Shown: positions 1 through 7,893 of the stretch, one piece after another
How positions within the stretch are numbered: the first letter of the stretch is position 1
Layout: every line of letters begins with the position of its first letter
Source of the DNA: Neofusicoccum parvum
Taxonomy: Eukaryota > Ascomycota > Dothideomycetes > Botryosphaeriales > Botryosphaeriaceae
DNA: 64,000 nt
NCBI GenBank assembly: GCA_020912385.1
Contig: CP087208.1
Location: 1,798,001 to 1,862,000 of the forward strand
Direction: 5' to 3'
Notes under the pieces: generated by a model
The model's input: only the letters and a program-made list of their open reading frames with translations
What the model was told of the DNA's origin: nothing
Database searches by the model: none
Program-made: the position numbers and the translations under genes

Positions 1-1
1 C

Positions 2-925
2 TCGGGCTTCACGGCGGACGTGGAGATCCTGCGCGGGGAGCTGGCGGCCGTGGTGTACGAGGCGACGAGGGAGCGCGTGGAGTATGTGTGGGGCGAGTGC
101 GTGGCGGGCGTCGAGGAGGTCGAGGATGGGGTTGTGGTGAGGTTTGTGGGGGAGGGCCGCGCCGAGCGGAAGTTCGACTTGCTGGTTGCGGCGGATGGGA
201 TGAATTCGAAGACGAGGGGGCTTGTGTTTGGGGATGAGGCAGTGTTGAAGGATCTTGGACAGCATATGGCCTTCTTCACCATTCCCTTCGACGAGGAAAA
301 GGACACCGGATGGGCGACGTGGTACAACGCCCCTGGCGGAAGGCTGATCTTCATCAGGCCGGATGTGGAGCGTAAACGGACGGGTGCCTACTTTGGCATC
401 TGTGGCAGCGACGTTCCCAAGGATTATCTCAAGCTCAGTGTCCCGGAACAGCAGGCCATGTGGGAAGGCCTCTTCAAAGACGCAGGTGGAGAAGCTGAGC
501 GTGTCATCAAAGGAATGTATGCTGCCGATGATTTCTACATGCAGCAAATTGCGCAAACCAAGATGGCGCAATGGTCGAAAGGCCGCGTCGTGCTGCTTGG
601 GGACTCGGCGTACTGTCCTTCACCAATATCGGGCCTCGGAGCTTCGTGTGCTATCATCGGGGCGTACATACTCGCAGGAGAGCTGAAGAAGCATGGATCG
701 GATTTCAAGGCAGCATTCGCGGCATACGAAAAGACAACGAGACCAATCATTGAAAAGGCACAGAGACTACCACCTGGAGGTCCAGCTCTGGCCAATCCAC
801 AGACTTCGTGGGGGATCTCGATTCTGAATGGTATTCTGAGTGCCATTTCCTGGTCAGGTCTGGCCAACTGGTTCCAGGGAGGAGCTATTGCAGGGCATGT
901 TGATCTTCCCGAGTATGATTTCTGA
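2..925 (+). CDS. FAD-dependent monooxygenase, 3' part (5' cut by window edge)
   Basis: The frame is open from the first bases of the window, so the N-terminus with the GxGxxG dinucleotide-binding motif lies outside. The visible 307 codons carry the DG motif (LLVAADGMNSKTR, about residue 60 of the visible part) and the GD motif (RVVLLGDSAYCPSP, about residue 195), both FAD-contacting signatures of the group A flavoprotein monooxygenases (PHBH fold). These enzymes hydroxylate or epoxidise small aromatic or polyketide substrates using NAD(P)H and O2. The C-terminus ends LPEYDF with no membrane anchor. The substrate cannot be read from the sequence. No biosynthetic core gene is nearby, so this may be a stand-alone catabolic or tailoring enzyme. 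No intron is evident in the visible part. Confidence 0.88.
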   Translation, partial: SGFTADVEILRGELAAVVYEATRERVEYVWGECVAGVEEVEDGVVVRFVGEGRAERKFDLLVAADGMNSKTRGLVFGDEAVLKDLGQHMAFFTIPFDEEKDTGWATWYNAPGGRLIFIRPDVERKRTGAYFGICGSDVPKDYLKLSVPEQQAMWEGLFKDAGGEAERVIKGMYAADDFYMQQIAQTKMAQWSKGRVVLLGDSAYCPSPISGLGASCAIIGAYILAGELKKHGSDFKAAFAAYEKTTRPIIEKAQRLPPGGPALANPQTSWGISILNGILSAISWSGLANWFQGGAIAGHVDLPEYDF

Positions 926-983
926 TTAGGGGCTGGAGTATCGGGATCCACATTGTGTTTCTTCAACCTAGTCTGCTCATGGG

Positions 984-1473
984 TTATGGATTTGTCGACT
1001 TTGTCACGGAATGTTCAAGAAGCTCCACAATGTCCGTTTTCCTTGCCGAACTGGCGTTGTCCAATGGTTTTGCTCTTTCCCCCGTTTTGTAGACTGGATC
1101 AGCACTATATCTCAAGAGTACTCTTACGCAGTCAAAGCTACCGTATCTCGCTACAAATTGAAGGGCGCTTTCACCAGAACTGTTTCTTTCCATCCACCCT
1201 TATCCCAAGTTTCATGAGAGAGGAAACAAAATTGTGCTGGTTTCTCCACACTACATACATAAGCAAATTGAAATTGGGATTCTGTGAGATGATGAAGGTT
1301 AGTTCTGAACATCCGGACTTATTTTTATCCTCAACAGCACTGTCAAACAGTAACAATTTATATTTTTTCAGGTTTATGTGTGGGCGTGCTTCTTCAATAT
1401 TGTGTGGGCGGCGGCAAAGCTGGACCCTGATATGCAAGGTTCCCAATGAGGCATAGCCGGAAGAATGGAACAA
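984..1473 (-). pseudogene. Ankyrin-repeat protein relic with a frameshift
   Basis: On the minus strand two overlapping frames read as consecutive ankyrin repeats. The upstream frame (1473 to about 1171) contains NLLMYVVWRNQHNFVSSLMK and then LGIRVDGK before a stop. The downstream frame (from 1193) continues with NSSGESALQFVARYGSFDCV and RVLLRYSADP. Together they match the helix-loop-helix rhythm of ankyrin repeats (G-x-A/S-A-L-x-x-A-x-x-G, then V-x-x-L-L). The repeat register continues only by changing frame near 1185-1195, and only about 100 residues of repeats are present. I read this as the decayed 3' end of an ankyrin gene rather than a working one. A short unrecognised intron at the frame change is the alternative. 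Confidence 0.5.
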
Positions 1474-1841
1474 CTTCGAACGTCTAAGTTATTGAGATGG
1501 AATCGATTTCCAATTGATTCTAAATAGATTCAACTAGTAACACTCCGCTAGAAGACACGAGACGCGCTTCGCGTGTGCGACAGACTATGTATATGCTCTC
1601 ACCCGCGACATACGAGTTCTCACCACCTGATAATTTAGTGTCCTACTGTATGTACTGTAAACACAACTGGAGCGCATCAAAAACCAGCGCTGAATGCAAT
1701 TCACAAGCCGTCGACATCAAGAACCTGAACCAAAGCAGAGTTGGAGCTCATTCAGTGCACAGAGCTTTTGGTCTAATCACAAGCGCGGCTCGCCCGCTTC
1801 CCAAGCCGCAGACCTATCGAACCATATTCCTCCCACCATTC
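1474..1841. other. Intergenic, 368 bp
   Basis: This lies between the ankyrin relic and the 3' end of the minus-strand membrane protein gene. Reading both strands I find no conserved protein, RNA or repeat. It probably contains the 3' UTR of the downstream neighbour. Confidence 0.5.
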
Positions 1842-3803
1842 CTACGAAACCACGGCGCCAGCTTGACACAGCCTCACCTGAACCCGCCCACCCCCACCCT
1901 CCTTCTTATACCCGACGCGACACCGCGCCGCCCAGCTCTCCAGCTCAGCCCGAGAAAGGCCGCCAACATCCTTCTCGGCGTTGGCCCCCCGCAGCCCGTC
2001 GACGCAGTCCGCAACCAGCCGCAGCACATCGACCTGCCGAAACGCCCTCGCGCTGTACGTCCTATACGCGTACGCCGCCATCGCGGCCGTCGCCGCCGCG
2101 GCCGCGAACAGGCTGACCAGCCCGGCGATCAGGATGGCCGGCACGTACGTGATGCGGTAGTACTCCCTCGCCGCGACGCTGTCGACGCTGTACCAGTAGC
2201 GCGGGGCGTCGCGCGAGGCGTTGGTGGCGGCGACCTCGTACGTGATGCGCTCGGCCTCGGCGGACGCGTAGAGGTAGTTGTGGGCGAGCGCCGCGAAGTC
2301 CGTGGCGTTGTCGCACGAGAAGCAGGTGCCGGACCCGCTGCTGCAGGTCGAGGAGCTGCATTGGGTCTGGCCGGCCGTGGCGGCGAGGGCGGGGCCGATG
2401 CCCGGGATCGTCGCGCCGGGCGCGTGGTAGTTGAGGTTGGTTTGCCAGTTGGCCAGGGAGGATGTCACCTTCTCCGTCTTGTTGAAGAACTGTGAGTCTG
2501 ATAGCGACCATGTCTGCCCGTTTTGGCGCGTGTAGTTGAGGAGCCCGTCCTCGCGGTTGAGCCAGCAGTGTATTCCCCAGTAGCTCATTATGCTCTTTGT
2601 TCCTGTGAAACCTGCGCTTGTCATGTTGAGTGCGGTGGGCTTTATGTCTCCGTAGGCAGACGATATGGTGCCGTTGCTGAGGTTGAAAGAGGTCAGGTAC
2701 CCCAGGTATACGTCGGTGTAGTTTGGGAAGCGAAAAGCGGCGAATTCATACATGTCGTTGTATGCACCCTGAATATCTTCGGCAAGGCCAGGATACCAGC
2801 CCTGGAACATTCCAAGGTCCTCTTGAGAAAATTGGAGGTTGAACTGTGTGGTGTACCCTCCCATGGTCAAAATACTGAGCATTTCCGGTTGGTCGGGTTG
2901 GCATTCAACTGTGAGGCGATAGCCTGGAACATTGAGCAGGTGGGTGACATTTTGCGGAAGGTTGTCCATAGAAGTCGTTGTCGAGTTTACGCCAATGTAA
3001 GTTCCGTTGTTGAGCTTTGTGGTCGCGTCTTCGAAGACCAGGCCAGTGAGCAGCCCAGTGATCTGGTTAGCGACGGAGCTTCGCTGGCCTATGCTGAAGT
3101 TAGAGGTGAAATCAGATCCCGTCCCGATCATCGTGGATTGCGTCATCATGAGAGAGATTGAACTGATGTCAGGGGCCGCAAGGGATCGAAGGAGGTTACT
3201 TTGTCCGACATCTTTTGTATAAGCCTCGTATGCAATGATGTTTGACAAAGCAGATTTCGTGAGGGCCGACAATAATGTGAGTGCAGCCAGCAGGGTTAAT
3301 CTCCAGGTCCTTCCACGCAGCAACGCAGCCAAGTTCCACGGGTCGTATGTGCCGCCGACTGAGGTACTCACCGCAACCAAACTGGTCAGCGGTATCCCGG
3401 CATTGTTACTTGGATGGCGTTCGTTGACGGCAGAGACTCTTGCGCTGCCGAACCAGAAGTAATTCAGGGTTGCGACAAGAGCGGGTCCTAGCACTGCGCT
3501 GCATACTACGTCCACAGCCTTTGCTTGGGACTGACTCAACTGTCCACCAATCTTTTCTCCAGAGAAGGCGCCGAAACTGATACTTCCTCCAGCAAGAGCA
3601 AGCCACACAATCGTAGCAATGACAGGCACGACCACCGAGAGTATGACGACCCCCGAATAGATCATCCAGGTCGCGGTTGGAGATGCCGGGAGAGGCTCCT
3701 CATGGCTCTTGATTTCCGTCTCGTTTTTATGGGTCGGCTTGTTTCCATCTCCTTGCAGTAGGTGTTCTGATGGGAGTCCAGGAGCGTCTGCAAGATTCGC
3801 CAT
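1842..3803 (-). CDS. Polytopic membrane protein with large glycosylated extracytoplasmic domain, unknown function
   Basis: A single exon of 653 codons starting at ATG 3803. The short acidic N-terminus is followed by hydrophobic segments at about residues 48-72, 97-117 and 165-185, a long loop of about 360 residues, and a last membrane segment at about 555-580 (an Ala-rich stretch after YVPAILIAGLVSLF). The loop has more than ten N-x-S/T sequons and a Cys-dense patch near 480-505 (CSSSTCSSGSGTCFSC), which indicates a disulfide-bonded lumenal or extracellular domain. The C-terminal tail is cytoplasmic. The layout, including the WRLTLLAALTLLSALTKSAL segment, resembles a large uncharacterised group of filamentous-fungal membrane proteins (DUF3176-like architecture), but I cannot assign a named family or function. 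Confidence 0.8.
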   Translation of the reverse strand: MANLADAPGLPSEHLLQGDGNKPTHKNETEIKSHEEPLPASPTATWMIYSGVVILSVVVPVIATIVWLALAGGSISFGAFSGEKIGGQLSQSQAKAVDVVCSAVLGPALVATLNYFWFGSARVSAVNERHPSNNAGIPLTSLVAVSTSVGGTYDPWNLAALLRGRTWRLTLLAALTLLSALTKSALSNIIAYEAYTKDVGQSNLLRSLAAPDISSISLMMTQSTMIGTGSDFTSNFSIGQRSSVANQITGLLTGLVFEDATTKLNNGTYIGVNSTTTSMDNLPQNVTHLLNVPGYRLTVECQPDQPEMLSILTMGGYTTQFNLQFSQEDLGMFQGWYPGLAEDIQGAYNDMYEFAAFRFPNYTDVYLGYLTSFNLSNGTISSAYGDIKPTALNMTSAGFTGTKSIMSYWGIHCWLNREDGLLNYTRQNGQTWSLSDSQFFNKTEKVTSSLANWQTNLNYHAPGATIPGIGPALAATAGQTQCSSSTCSSGSGTCFSCDNATDFAALAHNYLYASAEAERITYEVAATNASRDAPRYWYSVDSVAAREYYRITYVPAILIAGLVSLFAAAAATAAMAAYAYRTYSARAFRQVDVLRLVADCVDGLRGANAEKDVGGLSRAELESWAARCRVGYKKEGGGGRVQVRLCQAGAVVS

Positions 3804-4793
3804 AGCTGTCAGATGGGTTAGTTTTCAGTTGCATACAGACAGTAGCCAAGGACGCACTTAGGAAATTGACCTGACAGAGGCAGCGAAGACCTCGAGAAAG
3901 GCGATAGATTGGTGGCGGACCCAGCCTTGTCGTTAATAATGGAGGTGCACGAAGTACTTATGCTTCGCCTGCGAGGTTCTTAACTCCGCGCTGCAGCTTT
4001 GGGGGCTGCAGTGGCGTCTGCCTAAGCTAGCTTCTTCGAGGCTCTGAATCTAGAGAATTTGTCTTAAGCATCTTAGTGGTTTGACTGCTGACGCCAAGAT
4101 GCTATTTCAAGCCACAATGTGATGTACATATCGCGACAGGGGCCCAGCAGCGAATCATGCTGTTTGGCCCCCAACCCCAACACCGCCTCGTTGAAGAACA
4201 GGCACTTTGGTTGGAGAGCTAGCTCACTTAACAGCAGATCGTACAGATATTAAGGATACACAACGAATGCACCTGCACACCGCAACGGGTTTTTTTTATC
4301 TTTCGGTCCAGCGTACGCACTGTCGGCTCAGCCCCTATTGTACCACGGAGCCAGTGAACTCCTTCTCTGGCAGCTTTGTTTACTGTACGGATGATCATGG
4401 GGCCAAATCGTTCGACATTTAAGTTGAAACAGCCAGGGACTTCGACACATTCTCCATCGGACATGTACCGAGTAGCAATGAACGTATCACTTCTACACTC
4501 CAGTATATCTCAGTTTAACTAATGAGAATGGAGTTCATCCAATGCCCTTGTGACAGAGTGCTCTGCGCATTCACCCTTAGACAGGTGTTGAAACTCCATC
4601 AAAGGCCAGAGGCCCACTTTTGCACGCTGTAGAGGCATCCATTCGGCTCTTTCTCCGACACGTGCGCACCTGTTGGACTCTCTTGATAAGTATCCGCTTA
4701 CCATCTCCGGGCCATAAATCCCACCCCACGCAAAATATAAATACCTCAGCGTCGATCGCCAACCCTCCACCCCCACCCACCTTTCCCAAGCAC
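3804..4793. other. Intergenic, about 1 kb
   Basis: This is the promoter side of the minus-strand membrane protein gene (start 3803) and the region beyond the lectin-like fragment. Only short unsupported reading frames occur, and no recognisable protein or RNA was seen. A T-run lies near 4291. Confidence 0.4.
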
Positions 4794-4909
4794 TCAAATC
4801 CCGACCGGCGTATCCACAACGCCCAACCGCTCGAACACTGGCACACCCGTCACCGATGTCCTATTAAACTCCGCAATCCTCACACCATCCTCTCCCGCGT
4901 GGCGTTGGG

Positions 4910-5179
4910 TCAGGTTCCTGCGTGCGGGAGGGGCTGGTGGGTTGCACTCACCGTGTCCTCGGGAAGGCCGAAGGCGGTGAGGGGCGTCCCTTTCTTGGGG
5001 TTTATCCCGGCCATGTTGACCTGTTTGCGGGTCCACGCAGTTGAGGAGTTCTCCCGGTCAGCCTTCCATATGTTGAGGGAATCGTCCTGGTAGTACACTG
5101 GGGCGTGCTCTCTGTCCTGGCTGTCGCTGTAGTTTGCAGCTGCCAGGCGTCTTGGGCTGCTGATTACTTTTGTTTTCAT
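4910..5179 (-). pseudogene. Fungal fucose-lectin-like (AAL-type) blade, fragment
   Basis: From an ATG at 5179 the frame reads about 76 residues with the pattern of one blade of Aleuria aurantia-type fucose lectins: LAAANYSDSQ, then PVYYQDDSLNIW, then a W-containing turn, then NPKKGTPLTAFG. Those lectins are six-bladed beta-propellers of about 310 residues whose blades each carry an aromatic V/IxxYYQ strand and a GTP/SxxAA/F strand. Here only one clear blade is seen. A good donor (GTGAGT at 4951) and acceptor (CAG ending at 4918) define a possible 34-nt gap, but joining them gives a short, unconvincing tail. No other propeller blade is convincing in the 300 bp upstream. Most likely a gene fragment; a small multi-exon gene that I failed to resolve is the alternative. 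Confidence 0.4.
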
Positions 5180-5489
5180 GAGGCTCGAGAAGCAGGGTTT
5201 CCATCAAGTAGCACAAGTGAACCTTTAAACACAATTTTCAGTCTACTCAAAAGACTCCCTCCCGGCGTCCGTATATCTACTACATCCTCAGCTAACAAAA
5301 TTCCCGCCAGCCCAAGCAGCAAACTCAAACGGGAAGTGGGAGATCAAAAGACCGAAAGATAGGTGCCCTGATTGGTCTACGTGCACATGCTGCACTTGCT
5401 GCCCATTCCCGACACACCTCTGCCCATACAAGCCAACACAAAGGTTAGCTCCACCTCTACGCCACCGCCCAGTCCCCCAGGATCGGCCA
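5180..5489. other. Intergenic, about 310 bp
   Basis: This lies between the lectin-like fragment and the stop codon of the secreted-protein gene, both on the minus strand. Short open frames occur but none has family support. It may hide additional lectin exons, which I could not establish. Confidence 0.35.
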
Positions 5490-6200
5490 TCAATGCTGAG
5501 GCGTTGGGCACTCCTGCTGACCACATATCACCGCATCCGCGCTCACTAAAGTGCAACTTGACGCACCCAGGTCGTTGGCTGGACATACATCCTGGCTGGT
5601 GCCGATACACAGCTCTTCCAAGGTAGGTTGATTGTCCCCTAGGATATCCATAAGGTGGCTCATAGTTGGGCCACCCTGCGTTGCGTCCGATCGGCCACTT
5701 ATTTGACCCCTCATTTGGTAGGTGCACATACCACCCCCAGCTCTCACGCACCAGTTGTGCGTCCACGCGTTGTTCCAGTCCTGCGGGATCGAGGTGATGG
5801 TGATGCTGTTCTGGTCGAATGCATCGACATTTTGGATCTTGTAGAACAGGACTTTGGCTGACGAAGTTCTCGGGACCGTGAGCATGGCGCTCCACTTTAT
5901 CTCTCGGGTGATGTCTCCTCCGATCGGACAGCGGAATGAGACGGTTGCCTTGAGTGGCCGGTTGACGTATTGGATTTGCCGTTTGTAAATGGCATGATCC
6001 AGTCCGTGCTGCTCGTTCTCGCCGGACTCGCTTTCCCGTTTGACTCGTCCAACCTCGCGGCTTAACCCTTTGATGCCGAATTCAACCGCAACTTTGTGGG
6101 GGTTCCCGAGCCCCTCCGGATTGGTGTTTTCTTCTGTCCCCAATCCATGGCAAGCGCAGAGCAAAACAAGCGCCGCTGCAAAAGTGACGAAATATCTCAT
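5490..6200 (-). CDS. Secreted Cys-rich prepro-protein with Kex2-type sites
   Basis: The start is the ATG at 6200; the open frame further upstream has only a GTG. The 236-residue product begins with a classic signal peptide (MRYFVTFAAALVLLCACHG). A charged propeptide follows with two dibasic KR sites at residues 54-55 (after GRV) and 73-74 (after AIY), typical of Kex2 processing in the late Golgi. The predicted mature part of about 160 residues holds eight cysteines, an even number compatible with four disulfides, and ends CGQQECPTPQH. I do not recognise the fold. The features fit a secreted fungal protein such as a candidate effector, or a cell-wall or sexual-stage protein. It neighbours a lectin-like fragment on the same strand. 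A TATA-like element lies 66 nt upstream. A missed intron near the 3' end is possible because another frame stays open over 5377-5895. Confidence 0.65.
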   Translation of the reverse strand: MRYFVTFAAALVLLCACHGLGTEENTNPEGLGNPHKVAVEFGIKGLSREVGRVKRESESGENEQHGLDHAIYKRQIQYVNRPLKATVSFRCPIGGDITREIKWSAMLTVPRTSSAKVLFYKIQNVDAFDQNSITITSIPQDWNNAWTHNWCVRAGGGMCTYQMRGQISGRSDATQGGPTMSHLMDILGDNQPTLEELCIGTSQDVCPANDLGASSCTLVSADAVICGQQECPTPQH

Positions 6201-6265
6201 GATGAACTGAACAGTTTCGATCAGTGAAAAACAAGTGTGAAAGACATCTGAGATCACGGAAGAAC

Positions 6266-6274
6266 ATATATATA
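6266..6274 (-). promoter_or_regulatory. TATA-box-like element of the secreted-protein gene
   Basis: An alternating ATATATATA tract lies 66 nt upstream of the start codon at 6200 on the minus strand, a plausible distance for a fungal TATA box with a short 5' UTR. Its function is inferred from position only. Confidence 0.4.
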
Positions 6275-7005
6275 CACACTAGCTGTGTAATATGATGAGG
6301 TCGGAGATGGTTCTGAAACCTAATCGGGGTCATCGGTTCCGACTAATAATAGAAGAAAGGTTGTCAAGAATAGTAGACCGTGAGAAGCTTCTCGTATCTA
6401 CTCTGGAAAGAAATAGACTTCCAGAATAGTAAATTTATACAAGGCGTTTCTCGCTCTTGGAGCCAAAGCAATCATGGCTAAAAGTCTACCTCTGCTCCAT
6501 GGTTCCCCGCACTCGCACGCTGACCGGTGTGTTGTTGCGCACGGCATTCTTGGTCGCCCGCTCTATCTGTTGTTCTGCTCCCGTACGACTTCGCCTCCGG
6601 CAAAACCTGTTCATGAGCAGTTGGGGCATCCATCATGGTGGCACTTACATCCAAGTTGAAGCACTTATACGCCCACACCGATGCTTTAATTCTTGTGAAG
6701 GCCCCTTGATTCACGTTGTACGTTACCCAGAGCATCTTTCTCCGTACTGCCACTTTTTCTGCAGACACCGTGTGATTCCAACATAATAGCCCAACTCGTG
6801 GCAGTGCTCTTGGCAAAGCCTGTTTTCTGTGCCTCACAGGGAAGAGAATCCTTTCGGCCTGCGCCAGCGCACCAGCTGTATCTACGCCGCACTGTGCCAC
6901 AGTATACATCAACCATTAATATCGCAGCGCCCCCCCAAGTTGACTCAACTCCAAGCCCTCTACCTGCGTTCTTACGCGTTGCACACTTTGGCCATCCATA
7001 CCGCG
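6275..7005. other. Intergenic, about 730 bp (divergent promoter region)
   Basis: This separates the minus-strand secreted-protein gene from the plus-strand membrane protein gene, so it should hold both promoters. Open frames here lack ATG starts or family resemblance. No repeats or RNA genes seen. Confidence 0.4.
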
Positions 7006-7779
7006 ATGGAGTGCGAGCCTTCTACCCTTGCAGAACGCGTCTTATACCATGTCTTGGTCTACTTACTAGTCGCCTTAATTCTCCTCATGCGAGGATCCGC
7101 TTGTTTCCTCCTCACATACATCCATGCAGCGCTTCGCTCCGACGTCATTTGGCTTCGATTCGACGCAAACATCTACGCCGACACGGCATTTGCATCCAAC
7201 CCGACCGCTCACTACGTGACCGGATCCGCCCACACGGCCCGGCAAATAGAATGGCACAAATGGGTTTGTCCGCCGAGCCCCTCGCTCTCGTCAGCCCGCT
7301 CACTTCCGACACAGTACTACACGACCGTGCGCTCCGCTCTTCCGCTGCCACGCTGGGCCGTCGAAGACAACTGGGACTTATTCGTGCCTGTGTGTTTCGC
7401 ACTCGCGTGCTGCATTCACAGTTTGGCCTTCAGAATCACCAAGCGGAAGTGTGCCCACGAAGTGCGCTCACGAAAGCCCGAGCCGGACGAGAAAGTATAT
7501 TACTGTACCTGGCTTGCGGTTGCTTCAGTGATCTTCTACGAACTCTACATTGTGTTCGATATTTACGCATTCCTCCTCGTCCTATATCCATGGACAAGCT
7601 GGGTGATGGAGGTGTTATTTACGGCGTTGAACATTGTACCTCTTCCACTGAGGTGCAGACGATGGATATATGAGTTGCCAGACGATGGGGATATGCAGGA
7701 AAAGACGAGCGACATTGAGCAGGGTGAGACAAGAAGCGAGAAAGCCGATTGCGGTAAAGTCAATGAGGGACCGGTGTGA
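7006..7779 (+). CDS. Small polytopic membrane protein, unknown
   Basis: The frame is open further upstream, but the first ATG that puts a hydrophobic segment near the N-terminus is at 7006 (MECEPSTLAERV), giving 257 residues. Hydrophobic stretches are at about residues 13-42, 125-145 and two closely spaced ones at 168-215, followed by a charged cytoplasmic-type tail (about residues 220-257) rich in Glu, Asp and Lys. There are many Tyr and Cys residues in the membrane part. I recognise no family. It converges on the next minus-strand gene with only 114 bp between stop codons. Confidence in coding is moderate because it rests on frame length and hydropathy alone; the region before 7006 could hide a first exon. 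Confidence 0.5.
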   Translation: MECEPSTLAERVLYHVLVYLLVALILLMRGSACFLLTYIHAALRSDVIWLRFDANIYADTAFASNPTAHYVTGSAHTARQIEWHKWVCPPSPSLSSARSLPTQYYTTVRSALPLPRWAVEDNWDLFVPVCFALACCIHSLAFRITKRKCAHEVRSRKPEPDEKVYYCTWLAVASVIFYELYIVFDIYAFLLVLYPWTSWVMEVLFTALNIVPLPLRCRRWIYELPDDGDMQEKTSDIEQGETRSEKADCGKVNEGPV

Positions 7780-7893
7780 GCCCTTTCATTCCAACCAGAG
7801 GGTGGACTCTTTATGTGTATCTTCGACGGCATTAGGATTAAGCTATTAACTACTACCTACACATATCTCTCAAAAACAGCAACACCGTATTCC

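Noticed and set aside
5377..5895. Alternative 172-codon frame under the secreted-protein gene
   Set aside because: It lacks a signal peptide, and its N-terminal part overlaps the better-supported Cys-rich frame. Kept as a possible alternative exon only.
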